A program made the position numbers and the translations under genes. Shown piece by piece: positions 26,201 through 38,183 of a DNA stretch of 64,000 bases. A model generated the notes under the pieces. That model searched no databases. It saw only the letters and a list, made by a program, of their open reading frames with translations, and was not told where the DNA came from. Within the stretch, counting starts at the first letter, position 1; the number at the start of each line of letters is the position of its first letter. The stretch comes from Holacanthus passer (taxonomy: Eukaryota; Chordata; Actinopteri; Pomacanthidae), in the NCBI GenBank assembly GCA_025331565.1, contig JAFREQ010000047.1, forward strand, positions 3,276,001-3,340,000, read 5' to 3'.

Positions 26201-28420
26201 GTCTTTATGTTTTCATAATTGTTTGTCACTAACTCTTATTCAAATCAGATTTCATCATGCATTGACATAAATCACAATCAAAACTTGGGCTTGGGTAAGT
26301 GTACTGCCCCGGGAATGGAGGGAGCACAGTACAGCAAACACCTTTTCTTTTCTACCTATTGTATGTCTTATTCTGACAGATTTAAGGACGGGTCAGGCTA
26401 AGTCTGAATTTGATGGATTTGATATTCATCTAATTCATTCAGATTTCCAGCCTCCCTCTTGACAAGGCCAGCTGAGCTCTGATAATGCTTCACACACAGT
26501 ACAGTGTAACGTCCATAAGTAAAGCGACAAGGCCAACCGATTGCTGATATTACTTCATTTGTTAAGTGGATTGGCTGCTTCCTTTCCAGCCACAGGCAGG
26601 CAAGGTTAAAACATCACTTTATCACAGCATCTATAATGGGAGTGTTTTGCATTTGCAGATGCAGGATCATGTAGGGTTGGTTGGTAGACAGAGAAATGGA
26701 ATGAGCAGAAGTATCCATCACCCAGGCGTAGCCGCCTTGTGCCAGCACAGCGCCGCTGCCGCCGCCACCCAAACACACTCACACGTTTGGACTCACACAC
26801 ACACGTGTCTGTGCACCTCTGCCGCCGCTGGCTGTGGGGGTGTCGCTCCGTCAGTCAGCATGAAGGGCAGACCTGAGCGTGGTGGGATCAATCATTCTCC
26901 AGGACACACTGGCAGTGTAAACCTTTGATAAAGAGTGTCGTTCACGGCGAAACCCCCGTCAAGGACTTATTAAAGGCCTGACACTATGTGATTAACGAGA
27001 GTGCTGGCACCGCCAAGCTGGGCCGCTGCGGGGCTTAGAGGTAGGGGGTAAGGAGATGAAAGGGGAGCACAGTACTATGCAGGAGACCCACAGGAGTATT
27101 ATCACAGGCGTTCACATTCACAAATATATGCACGCTCAGTTTCTAATTTGAAATGAATGCAGGTATACAGACAATACAGTCCTAATACAATAATGAAAAA
27201 GTGCATAAAAGATGTTGTAGCTGCTCAATTTAACTTTGAATGACTTAATTTCTCTGTAATAACAGGACATTGAATCATTCACAGTATACTAGTCTTGATA
27301 GTGTAGCACGCATTAAGAGTGGCAGTGCACAGTTTGTATTTATTGCTCAGATATCAGCCTCTATTCACAGCACTATACCCTATTAACTGTTAGCTGAACT
27401 CCCACCTCATGTAAAAGACTTGCAGCTTTGAATTTCAACTATGTTTCCCTCCAAGTGGAAAGTAATGTCTTCTGCTGCAATCCATTTTGTCTCGCTTTGA
27501 TTCCGAATGAATTATTGAAGGCAGCTCAGTCAGAGCCATCTCGGTCGGCACAATGGGGTTGGACAGGGGCAGGACGGGCGCACAACAACTTCCGTGAACT
27601 CCACACGGCGCGTTGCATACTTGAAACCCCGCGCTCAGCTGGCGGCACACAAAGAAGCAGCCACTTAACCAGCGAGCGGATGAGACATGCGGGGTTTTCG
27701 GGATGCAACCAGTCAGTGACACACAGAAACGCTGCTGTACCGGGCTTAATGAATAATAACCATGTTGTCTGCAGCACCAGATACTGATGACAAACAGAGG
27801 CAAGAGAGAGGAAAAAAAATGTGACAGAAACAAGGAACAAGGGCAGCAAACAAGAAAAGAAGGAAATAAAGAAACCCCCTGCCACTGACATTGTTCCCAC
27901 ACAAACCCCCCTTTTCATTAGTGAAGTGCACTGCAGTGTGATATTATGCATTATTTCCCACTTCACCCTCGGTGATTGAGATACAGAAATGGCGTACAGG
28001 AATCCAAGAGACAAGATGATTGAGAGAGAGAGATGAGAGCCAAATCAAAAGAGAAATGAGAAATGCGATCGAGGGGTGCGATTAGCTGAAAGAAAGAGTG
28101 GAGGGGTGTGAATGAAAGAGATACGACGGAGCAAGAAACAGATGGACAAATTGATGGTTCACTGGTCTGCATCACTGAGTAATGCGATCTGTCAGAACAG
28201 AGGTGCTCTCCCATAATTTACACCCCTTAATATCTACTGTATTCTTGCAGCAACTTCTGGCCAAAACCTATATTTATCCTTAAAATTAAGACTAATGAAG
28301 TGGAATTGTTGGTGCATTTCATTCAGCAATGACACGCACAGCTACCCACGAAGAGTCCCTTGACAGGAAATTGTTCCGGCCTTCTCTCGGAGGTGCTCTC
28401 ATGCAGACGAGACATTTCCA
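23225..28420. other. Non-coding stretch, no gene recognised
   Basis: No gene was recognised. The 127-codon plus frame at 23263-23646 has an ATG and ends in an A run, but shows no domain and a Cys/Leu/Phe-rich tail. A runs lie at 23632-23640 and 24353-24365, a GT tract at 24744-24765 and a TA-rich palindromic stretch at 25560-25580. The minus frames of 155 and 162 codons over 27435-28014 overlap each other in different frames, contain hydrophobic runs made by A-rich plus-strand DNA and have no recognised domain. Purine-rich DNA lies at 28010-28145. Confidence 0.5.
24744..24765. repeat. (GT)n microsatellite
   Basis: A pure GT tract of about eleven units following GATTT and ending GAGAGT. Confidence 0.92.
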
Positions 28421-28421
28421 C

Positions 28422-28441
28422 AAAAAAAAAAAAAAAAAAAA
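28422..28441. repeat. A20 homopolymer
   Basis: Twenty consecutive A residues. No retrotransposon body or target-site duplication was recognised immediately upstream, so it cannot be called a retroposed poly(A) tail with confidence. Confidence 0.95.
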
Positions 28442-28444
28442 CCC

Positions 28445-31400
28445 TGCTTCAAGACACAGCAGCAGGAACACAGAGCGCGTGTCATCCACACTAGAAATGT
28501 CCTCCTGTCCTACCTGAGTAGCCGCATTATGAGCTGTGAGCCCGCGCCGTGGTACAGCGAGCGCGTTAAGAGGAAGGCTGTGTACCAACACGGTTCACCG
28601 GCAGTTGCAGCCTGTCATCCCTGTAGGCCTCTCACCTTGTTCGTAGCTTTTCTCCTCGCGCCTGCCGCCTTATCAGAATGCATGAAACATGACAGGGCGC
28701 GCATCGTTATCTGGCCCCTTCACTGTTGTGATGTACTGTATGTGGCACGGACTATTTTTGCAGCTCCAACCTGCAGGGGAGTGAAGCTCGAGCAGCACTG
28801 CCTCCAAAACACACACACAGAATATCCACATACTTACTTTCATAAGCGCATACATACATTGCTGAACATGCATGCATTCATGAACGCCGGCGCCAGAGGC
28901 AAGCACACCTGCTTACTGTAGGTATTCTTGAGCGAGTGCGCCGTCTCTTGAGATTATGTATTTTTAACAAGTCCTCCGCGGCACCGTATTGTTTCACGCT
29001 TTGCAGGAAGTGCCTGCGAGGCGTGGAGGTTGCTCACTAGTAAGGTGAAATGAGCTGCTCTATGACTTATTGATGAAGCTGCCTTTGCATGAAAAATCCC
29101 TTTCTGTACATTAGCATAACTAAGACCGGGGACCGTCCGCTGCACATGCGGCTATAACAACGCCAGGAGTGATGGGAACACTGCCAGGCGTCACCATCAG
29201 ACGTGATAATGGCGTGTGCCTTGTTTAAGGTTCACGATAGGCCCTCAGTGAGGGTGGTTGACGCGTTCATGGTGAAGGTCACTGTTACGGTTAGTTGAGA
29301 TAGTCTGTGATTCTCACTAACAGGCTCACTGAATTTTGAGATTTCACTTCAGCTCAGCATGATTCTGAATTCTTGTCCTTGAATTAAATGGGAAGAGTCC
29401 TCTTGGCTCTGTTGTTCCAGCACAGATGCAATTTGACACAGAAATCACAAGCATGGCGTGTGACCTCAAAATAAGGAAAGCAGTCGAGGGTCTCAAAAAG
29501 GCCCGTTATTAATATCGTAACTATTGTATTAATTTTATGCTTGATGTGCCGGAGGAGGATTTTGACAACTATGATCTACTTGCCATCTGAGTCGGCACAG
29601 GAGTGGCATCATATTTTTTGGTGTTCGGCTTTAAATTACAACGGCTCGCGACCGCAGTGTTTTCATGAGCTAATCAAAAAGCACTTTTTTTTTTATGATT
29701 ACATTAGCAAGTCTCTCAGACTACACAATTACACAGTAGAACGGTTTTGAATTAATGAAATAAAACAACAAGATAAGCAGAGGTCAAATAAACAGATTAT
29801 GATTTTGTACATTTTTGAAGTTTGGGACTTAATGTGTAGCTTCTGAACGTATACCTACAACTCACGATAAGCTGTCACATGCTGTCTGTGTATCAATTAA
29901 TGTTTGGCAACACTAACAAGTTTTTAAAGTTTGACTGAGCAGCTGCTCCGAGTATGCGAGCAAGCTCAGCCGAATGACTGACAGCTGCTTTGTGCGTATG
30001 TGCTCCGTGTGTGTTCTCCTGTGTGTGTGCGTGCGAGAGCGCTGCCATGCGTATGTTTTGAAGCGGGCCGGCTGAGCGCTCAGACGTGGCGATCCAGGGA
30101 GGCAGAAAATTCGCAACAGCACACTGAGCTTCTCCGATTCTGGGATTTTCTCTTTGCTCGTTTGTACCCTGTTCTGCAGCTCTGGTTTTGCCGTTATTGA
30201 GTGCAATGTTCTGGGCGAGATTGGGATGGAAAGTCTTGACTTCCACTGTAGAGGGTGCGCGAGCGTGTGCGCGTGCTTCTCTATATTTGTATGAGCCGGC
30301 GAGCTGGTGTCCCAGACAGAGGTGATGACATCAATCGATCTTTGCTAAGTCTTCTGCCCTCTCTCCCTCTGAGGCGGACTGCTGGTCTCTGCAGGAAGGG
30401 AAGGAGATGAAGAAGGAGGGAATGGTCACCCAGGGGTGCGCTCGGGCTGAAAGGAAGCCTTCTCATGACTAAGACAGGGGGATTAGTTGAGAAAGCCTTT
30501 TTCTTTCCCGTGTGTATTTTGTCTGGAAAATGGCAGCTCTTAATAGTGGACCACATATAGAGGACAAATATAAAAATAGAGATGAAGTGGTGGCCTAGAT
30601 TGAGAGAGGAGTCTCCTCCATGTGTGTCTGTCAAAAAAGAGATCTGTATGTACGCTCAGAGCTTTTGATATCTGCTCTTATTCTATTATCAGCTTTAAAG
30701 TCCGACGGCAAAAGCCTTTCAGTCTCCTTCATCCTTGCAATTTCTGTCTTAACGTGAGCCACCATCAGATGGTCAGACACTCGTCTTAGATTCGTCTTAT
30801 TGTCTGTTAAGGCGATACAGACAGCGCTTGTCATCTCTTGCCTTTGCACTGACAAAAATAATTGTCTCCTTCTGCTCAAGCTCAATTTAGCCACATTGTT
30901 ATCCATCGATATTCACTTAACATGGCAGGGAATAATTACCTGCCATTTCCCAACCTATTTGTGTTAGATATTGGAGACCTTGTTTTGGAATGCCTATAGC
31001 AATTTGGTTAATCAAGCCATGTATTATTACATTAATTGGTTGTGATTAAGTGGTTAATTAACGGGCGCCACCCTAGTCAAGCACGGCCCCACAAGAGGGC
31101 GGAGTCGGAGTTAGAGCTCGCAGATGCAAATGGAGACATCACGAAATTAGAACAAATGAGTTTATTTGCGCGACTGAGAGAGAAAACACAAGGGCAGCCA
31201 AGCATTAAATTCAATTGAGTCGAGTCTGTCGATAGCAGGGCAGGGGGCCATTTATTCCAGTACCTTCGTATAGGATCCTTGTCACCCACGAAACGTGATG
31301 AATGAGAAGCTGAGAGATGAAGACAGAGAGAACGCGAGAAAACGAGAAATACAGGAAGAGGAAAACTTTTGAAAAGAAAGAGAGTCTTCAAGATACTTTT

Positions 31401-33525
31401 TAACAAGCAGGTGGCAAGATGGTGGATTTTCAAGCAGTATTTACAGTGCTGGAGTCAACAAACAAGCAAGAAAAAGGTATCATCCAAATACTTTTAATTC
31501 AGCAATGAATTGCTAAAATCACTTTTAAGCAATGGATACACAATTTGCATCTATACACCTCCATACTTTCCTAAGTGAAGGTCACAGCTGTCATCCGCCA
31601 CTAGCAGCTGTTCAGACGCTTATGTTGGAAAAACAGTGTCCAGATATTGTGTTTTTGCCTCCACGCCGTGTCCAAGCATCCTACACGCGTATCTGAAATT
31701 CATTCTCACAATATGTTTCTTTTCACTTTCAATATTTTCCACCTAGGAAAATCAGTAGCTGTTGGGATTTGATGTACAGTGTGGTATATAAAGACGTGAG
31801 CATTACAATGAACTGTTATGGCTCACTTCTCTGCATTAGCTCATATGTGTTGATGTAGCTCTCGATTTCCATGCAATTCCATACGAGCACGTTGTAACAG
31901 TAAATGCAATGTGTTGTGCATTGCTTGAATGTTGATGTGTGTAAAATACTTATCGTATCAGTTTCCATGATGAATGCACAACTGTCCACACAAACCTAAC
32001 ATAGCACATATGCCAACATAAGCCTTCATCTGCATAGTGATGTGACAGCGTTCAGACGGTTTACTATACCAGCTATAATCCGTCTTCATCGTCTGCTACT
32101 TAGCTCATTTAATTCCCAGTTGTCTGACTGCAGGGCAGGGTTGGTGGAGACAGAGCCGAGGCTGCAATCGAGGAGCGTAGCTCTGCTCCTCAGTATGACA
32201 CTCCTGTACAGGGATTAAATCCCCCGCAGGCCTATTGAAATGTCAAATAACATGATCGGTGATTTCAATAAAAAAAATCAGAGCTTGATAAGCCTCACCC
32301 TGCTCGAGCCGTTTGGCTGAGCTTTTGCAGTCTGCAGTTGGGTGTGTGTGTGTGTGTATATGAATGCACAAGTCTCGCTCTACTCTATTTGTGTCTTGTG
32401 AATTGATAGACCGTGTATTGTCGCTGCACAGCAGACATCACAGTGAGGATGGCAGCTGCAGAAAAAAAAGTCCTCCCTTGTCTCCTCGTCTACGCCAAAC
32501 ACAACTCGGCTGCAATTTTTAGTTGTCGCTCACAATCCTTGCAGGTTCCCACTCCAGCTCTGTCAAAATCTGTCACCGTGACCTGATGTGTCTTTTAACG
32601 CTATGTCTTTTTGTACTTGTATGTAAATGTGCCATTGAAGCTCTACTGATGAGACTAACCATTTTAAATCCAATTCAAATTTCAGGCACATTCATACTTT
32701 TATTGTTCTTATTACGAGTTCATCTGTAGAAATAATGTAATATAATGTACAAAAAACACGACTTGGCAACGAGACCAAGAATTGATATTTTGCCAAGGAC
32801 TTGTTGCACACTTACAGTACTGACAGTGCACTAAGTGCGATGGCGACTGAAATGTGACTGAACAGGAAGGCTGTGGACACTGATGGGAGTGAAGTGGCTG
32901 CTGATGTGCTGCCAGCGCTGACCTTACTTTGAGAGTCAAAGGAGCCAAGTGTCAAACGCGGTGTGGTGTCTGGAATAGACAGGCAACAATGCAGAGGAGA
33001 GAGAGCGAGAGAGAGATGAAGAAGAAGGCAGAGGCAACAGAGGATTGACTGTAGATTCCACAGCAAAGAGCAGCGTTTCATAAAAACAGCACGGCTCAGA
33101 CTCAGACAGAGTGCGAGTCGGGAGAGAGGAGCAGACAGACGAGAGGAGGAGAAGGTGAGCAGCGGGGAGATGTGAAGGGAACACGAGAGGTTGGGCGAAT
33201 GACGACAGCAAAGAACAGTTCCTTGACCGGAATCACCTCTTTCCTAATCTTTTTATGTAATGTCTCCCCTTCTCTTCATTTTGCTTTTTCTTACTGCTTT
33301 TTTTTCTTCTTCTCTAAACTTTCTCCTTTTCCTCTTTTTCGTCCTTTTTCATTTTTCTCCATTCGTCATACCGTGCACCTCAGTGCTGCTCGCTGCCACG
33401 TTACCGCATACTTCCTCCAACGCACATGGAGTTGACATATAAAAGAAAGTACAGTTGAAGATTTTGTTGATCTGTAAGTAGCTTTTGTTGGCAAATTTCA
33501 TTTGGCCTTTGGGTGAGTTACTTAC
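28445..33525. other. Non-coding stretch, no gene recognised
   Basis: No gene was recognised. The plus frame at 31036-31218 gives a protein-like hydrophilic peptide but starts at TTG, ends at a TGA without a donor site, and lies in AT-rich DNA with TTAATTAA, so it is more likely a chance frame. Degenerate GTGCG tracts lie at 30005-30035 and 30254-30275, and a TG tract at 32342-32357. Purine-rich DNA at 32990-33175 is followed directly by pyrimidine-rich DNA at 33235-33365. The frames in that pair are low-complexity artefacts. Confidence 0.5.
32990..33365. repeat. Purine-rich block followed by pyrimidine-rich block
   Basis: The plus strand runs from GAGAGAGCGAGAGAGAGATG-type sequence to TTTTCTTCTTCTCTAAACTT-type sequence within about 60 bp. 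This is the second such paired arrangement in the window, in opposite order to the one at 5861-6330. Open frames of up to 91 codons on either strand come from the lack of stop codons in such DNA. Confidence 0.6.
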
Positions 33526-33530
33526 AGAGT

Positions 33531-33705
33531 TAGAATCAGAATCAGCTTTACTGGCCAGGTACGTGTGCACATACAATTTGACTCTCTCTCTCTCTCAGTG
33601 TACATACACAGAAGTAGACTTACATACAAAGTAAAACAAGGACAACCAGCTTGACAAGATAAACAAACATTAGACTACAATGTACAGGTATCAATATATA
33701 TATTT
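33531..33705 (-). mobile_element. 3' end of a non-LTR retrotransposon or related repeat
   Basis: The plus strand begins with AGAATCAGAATCAGCTTTAC followed by TGGCCAGGTACGTGTGCACA and, after a CT tract at 33581-33598, CAAGGACAACCAGCTTGACA. I recognise this as the reverse complement of a very common teleost repeat whose 3' end reads CCAATAAAGCTGATTCTGATTCT, a short tandem tail preceded by an AATAAA-like signal. Only the 3' end is present, as expected from 5' truncation during target-primed reverse transcription. The CT tract looks like an expansion inside the element. The clade is not certain. Confidence 0.55.
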
Positions 33706-33709
33706 TTTT

Positions 33710-35405
33710 CTATCTATTTTTGGCAACAATTTTTTTATCATAGATATAATCTGCCACAAGTTACGTCTGCAATTTCATAATGTTAAACACTGTGCACTGT
33801 TTTTTGGTATTAAAAAAGTGTTAGGGGAGATACTAGGTTTGATAAGAGACCTGTTAACGTCTGAGCTCAGCATATATATAGCATATATATTTCATCAACC
33901 TGGAAGCGGATCCAAAAGGGAAAGAGCTATCAAAACCCTGACGCTAACTGCTGGGGACTGAACCCAGATCTCTACAGCGGAAAGCAAATGTGCCACCCAG
34001 ATCGTCCCTGACTGCTTTCCTGCTCCAGCTTCTCTGAATCAAGTACACATACACACATCTGCACACACACACACACACGCACACACATGCACAAACTCTT
34101 AGTATTCTCTTTTAAGTTTCAGCAGCCACTGTTTTTCAGTCCCAGTAGGCCTCCAACAGGCTTCATTATACGGCATTATTGATGGCCAGTTTGCTCATCT
34201 ACGCAATGCCATTAAACTGTCGTCTTTTTTGTAACACAATGTATTAACGGCTTAATGTCCCCCCATAAATTACCTGACAAAGACTGTGACACAAATAACC
34301 ATGCGGCAGGGTTCTGGAGGAAAAGACATTTTCAAGTACAGATGGATCCATCAGCAGTGCAGTAATAGGCTGAAAAGTCATTAACATAACATTAATTCCT
34401 TTATTAGGGATACTGGAAACAAATAGCTTTTCAGAAAGATTCTGACTCGCAGCCAATCCACTGCTGTACGTGAGAGGGAAAATCAGCTTACACTCAAGTA
34501 AAATACTTGTTGAAGGCTTAGAAGTAATGAAGCCTCACACTCTCTTTCCTTTTTCTCTTTCATTTTGTTTTTTTCCGTGCTCCGCTTCCTTTCTCCATAT
34601 GTCCTCCTCCTCTTGCTCACTTTTTTTTCCCTCTGTGTTTGTCGCCGACTTTCTGTCCCACTCTTACCCCCCTCTGTCTTTCTTTCTCTCCCTCTGTCAG
34701 GACTTGATTGTGCTGTGAAGGCTGTGATTGTGTGTCTGTGTGTAATTAGCTGTTTGAATGAAGGGCAAGTTAATGAGATCAACTTCAGCTGTCCCTACAT
34801 GGGAATAGCTCTGACACAGAATTGTTGGGCTGCGTGTGTGCGTGAGTGTGAGTGTGTCATATTGCCCCTCAACATCCCACACACCACCTTCATCATAAAC
34901 ACGCAAACACATATTGTTACCTGAGCAATTCAACTGCTTCCAAATCTTTCAAGTGTTTCAGCATCTGTGTGGCACTTCATTCACTCCTTTTCTGTTCGCG
35001 TGCGACGCAGAAAGCACTTTGCTTTAAAGCAGTGTAATTTTAAAGCATTAAGAGCCTCTCGAAATATATCTGAGTTTGTAAGAGCAAAACTCTCAGATTG
35101 AGCGCCGGTACTTGGCTGATCGGTTTAGAAAGCAGAAATTTATAAAGTGAGTTTTAAGGTGGATATTCGACATTCACTTTCTTACTTAGTTTGACCCAGT
35201 GTTGTCAGTGAGAGGATGGTGAGCTCATTTACGAGCCCTCGCTCTCAACCACAGGGGTTTCACTTAGGCTCTGTCAATAAATTACTATTTGAATGACACA
35301 AAACCAATGTTATTTTCAATTGGTACTGACTTTATTGGTCTCATGCAGCACATCTATATTGATTGCTAATGTATAATTAATTCATTTTATACAAGTATTT
35401 AAATG
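33710..35405. other. Non-coding stretch, no gene recognised
   Basis: No gene was recognised. TA-rich palindromic DNA lies at 33868-33895. A CA tract lies at 34061-34088. T/C-rich sequence at 34540-34700 accounts for overlapping frames on both strands. On the minus strand, 33945-34005 contains a phrase resembling a tRNA-type B box (GGGTTCAGTCCC) and might be a SINE relic; see findings. Confidence 0.5.
34061..34088. repeat. (CA)n microsatellite
   Basis: A CA tract of about thirteen units with one CG interruption near the end. Confidence 0.88.
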
Positions 35406-35412
35406 GAAAATA

Positions 35413-35872
35413 AATGTGTTTTTAATAGCTTCCATGTCATGTGACTCCAAATCAATACCGACGTGTATTACTACACTGGCCAAATGGGACACAGCTCTTT
35501 TTTAAAAATTGGATTTTAGTATTTTATGTTGATATTTTACGGTAAATTCATCTTTTTTTCCACTAGCTTCCATATCATGTGTCCCATCTGTTGGTATCTG
35601 TTCACTGGTCACATCCGAAAGATCTTTTCTTTCATCATTCTTCTCTTTGCTTTTTCCATCAGACTCTATGGCCTCTTGTCCTTTTCTGTCCACTTTCTTT
35701 GTGTGCTCCTCAAGTTTTGATTTTTTTTCCCCCCTGGTTATATATGATATAGTTGTGGTGACCTGCAAAGATGGAAATATTTCCGTTTTCCCATCAGCCT
35801 CTATATGTCTGCCCATCCACTGGACCCCACCGAGTTTCCAATGCTTTCTGTGATGGTTACAAAATCCATTTT
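35413..35872 (-). repeat. Degenerate four-copy tandem array with open minus-strand frame
   Basis: Four related units begin with an AGCTTCCAT/AGCCTCTAT-type core on the plus strand, at about 35427, 35565, 35661 and 35796, so spacings are 138, 96 and 135 bp. Units one and two share AGCTTCCATRTCATGTG with one mismatch; units three and four share TTTYCCATCAGMCTCTAT. On the minus strand one frame is open from about 35872 to a TAA at 35502-35504, about 123 codons, with the first ATG giving 104 residues. The encoded peptide is charged, rich in Lys, Glu, Asp and Thr, and repeats a motif of the form G-x-H/E-x-M/I-E-A/S-D/S-G-K near residues 2-11, 48-57 and 78-88 of the ATG form. I recognise no family. 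It could be a fragment of a repeat-protein gene, a pseudogene, or a minisatellite that happens to be open. No clear splice sites frame it. Confidence 0.5.
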
Positions 35873-37008
35873 AATTTGAAAAGCTATTGCATTTTCATAT
35901 TTTGGATTGATGCCCATTCATAATTCATCATTCATTTAACCATATCTATATTCAGTTCAGTCAGCCTGATGTGCTCTGAGGCTTCCCAGGTGAGAGACCT
36001 TGATCAGAGGGTAAAGCCTCCCAGCGGGTTGTTTAGAGGAATGGGCCTTGCATGGTTGCCTGCAGTCAGATGGATAATTTGATGAAACACCTCACATCTA
36101 CCTTCTCGATATTGGGTATAAACACTTTTGCATTTTGTGGACGTGCAGACTGCAAAATTCAACCTGAAACCACTCGTGGAAAGTCTTTCTGTACAACCAC
36201 TACTTTATTGACGAGCTGGAATTTTTCACCTCGTTCGGCCTGACTTTTACTCAATGCACTTTATTCGTCCATGTGTTTATCATCCAATAAATTGGTTTTT
36301 GTACACGAGTGTGCTTAAGGCAAAGGTTTGACTACTTGGGAAACAGGCTTATTCGCTTTCTTGCTGAGAGTATAGAGATAAGAAGGTTGATACCACTCTC
36401 GTGTCTGTACGCTGAATAATGGCCAGCAGCCATTTAACTAAACTTAGACTTAAATATCTCATTGCACAGGAAAACTGCGAGCACAGTTACAGCAAGTGGA
36501 GAAAAGTTGAAGGAAAAAGTCAGTAAACTGAGGGCAAAGTGGTTAGGTTTCCTCATCCATACAAGCTTGGTGAACCTGCAGTTTTGTTTCTAACATATAT
36601 GCTCATCTGATAACGTTATTAATACAGATTGAGATCACAGCCAAGTTGTATAAAACTGGAGTTTCCCTCATAACAAGTCGCTCAGTGTGCAGACCACAGA
36701 GTTTGGCTGCCGCTGTGTCTCGTATTATTGCAGGACAGTTGTGTTCCAGCGCACTTTATAAGCTGGCAGGCTGTTGACGCATGTCTCCCTGTTAAAGAGG
36801 TCGGTAATCATCATTGTCACGGCAGCAGCGAGCCGCAGAGAGCCCCGCTGTGTGGCTGATGTTGTGGGAATGACTTGAAGGTGTGACTGAATGAGAGATC
36901 GACAGGGGAGTGCGACTGTCCCAGTTTTTTGATTCGCGTCCTCTTTGGTTTCCGTATGTCGTGTTTGTTTATTCAGAGAACTGTTTTGATTGAACAACAG
37001 GTCGTGAT

Positions 37009-37029
37009 CCCCCCCCCCCCTTTTTTTTT
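37009..37029. repeat. Adjacent C12 and T9 homopolymers
   Basis: Twelve C followed at once by nine T on the plus strand. Such a junction is prone to slippage and sequencing error, so its exact length should be read with care. Confidence 0.9.
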
Positions 37030-37984
37030 ATGATTGTTCTTTTTTCTTTGAGGTGGAGGAAAATAGACTTTCTGGGCTGTGTTTGGTGGTTTAAAGTGGA
37101 GCAACTGGACCGTGACTTTCCTGACAGAAGCACTACTTTAATAAATGTGTTTGCATGCGTGTGTTTGTGTTTGCTCGAGCGTGCCGAGATGAATAGTTCG
37201 ATTGCTCATGCTGTTCAGATGGTGTAGCCTGTCCAGACTGGTGCCACGGGGTGCTGCCATACTCCAGTTGGCGTGGGCATGTACCATGGCAGAAGCTGGA
37301 CACCAATACTCCCTCTGTTGATTTTTTTTTTTTCTGACACACTCCCCAGCTCTCTCAGCATTGAGGGTGTTTAAACACCATCTGTCCTTAGTGCCATCTC
37401 ATCCCTATTCCGCACCCCTCGACGCCCCCTCTCCACAAATCCACTTTATTGATTTCAAGCACCCTCCGTTTTTTTTCCTCACACCGTTTCCTCCGGCTCA
37501 TCTTTTTCGACAAACAATCCAGTCTAGTTGATATCCTCCTCACCTGACCGCAGCCACTACAAACTGTTTTCCATGACCCTCGGTAAATGTCAAACCATCC
37601 ACATGATTGCTTCTCAGTCATCGTCATCGCACACCCGCCCCGTCTCATCTCTGCCCCACTACTTCACTGCACTTTACCTACTCTTTGCGAGCCCGACTTA
37701 CTTTTCTGTGCCTCTTTTTCACCTCACTTAAAGATTATTGACATGATATCAATGGAAAAGATCAGAGAAGGGGCATCAAAAGTTACAAAGTTTTTTAACT
37801 CACACTGCTCCATCTCTTCTTCCCCTGCAATTCTCTACTTCCACACACCACCCACGTCACATTTTTACTTGGCATCAACCACTGATTTCCTCCCTTTTTC
37901 TTCTCATTCTTCTCACAGCTCCTGCGTTACTCCTTCCATCTTTTCTTCTGACAACGTGGCCATAGATTACTCTCCTCCCTCCAA

Positions 37985-38004
37985 ACACACACACACACAC
38001 ACAC
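37985..38004. repeat. (CA)n microsatellite
   Basis: A CA tract of about ten units. It is the left partner of an inverted pair with the TG tract at 38151-38178. Confidence 0.93.
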
Positions 38005-38148
38005 AGAGTACTGAATACAAACTCAGAAACTCACAGGAGCAGCTTTGAAGGAGTGGAGCCATTAGTGGACACTCACCCACCATGAGGCACCTGGGATGAG
38101 TCTGCTGCAGAAAGCCAGACAACAACTTGAAGCACCAGCACACAGCAC

Positions 38149-38150
<2 letters not shown>

Positions 38151-38178
<28 letters not shown>
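38151..38178. repeat. (TG)n microsatellite
   Basis: A pure TG tract of about fourteen units, in inverted orientation to the CA tract 147 bp upstream. The two could pair in single-stranded DNA or RNA. Confidence 0.95.

Positions 38179-38183
<5 letters not shown>

Noticed and set aside
27435..28014. Overlapping minus frames of 155 and 162 codons with hydrophobic stretches that might be membrane segments
   Set aside because: They overlap each other in different frames, the hydrophobic runs come from A-rich DNA on the plus strand, and neither has a recognisable domain.
31036..31218. Hydrophilic, protein-like 60-codon plus frame
   Set aside because: It begins at TTG and reaches a TGA without a donor site, and no acceptor with a good pyrimidine tract sits upstream.
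37587..38048. 153-codon plus-strand frame
   Set aside because: Ser/Pro/His/Thr-rich product of T/C-rich DNA ending in a CA microsatellite.
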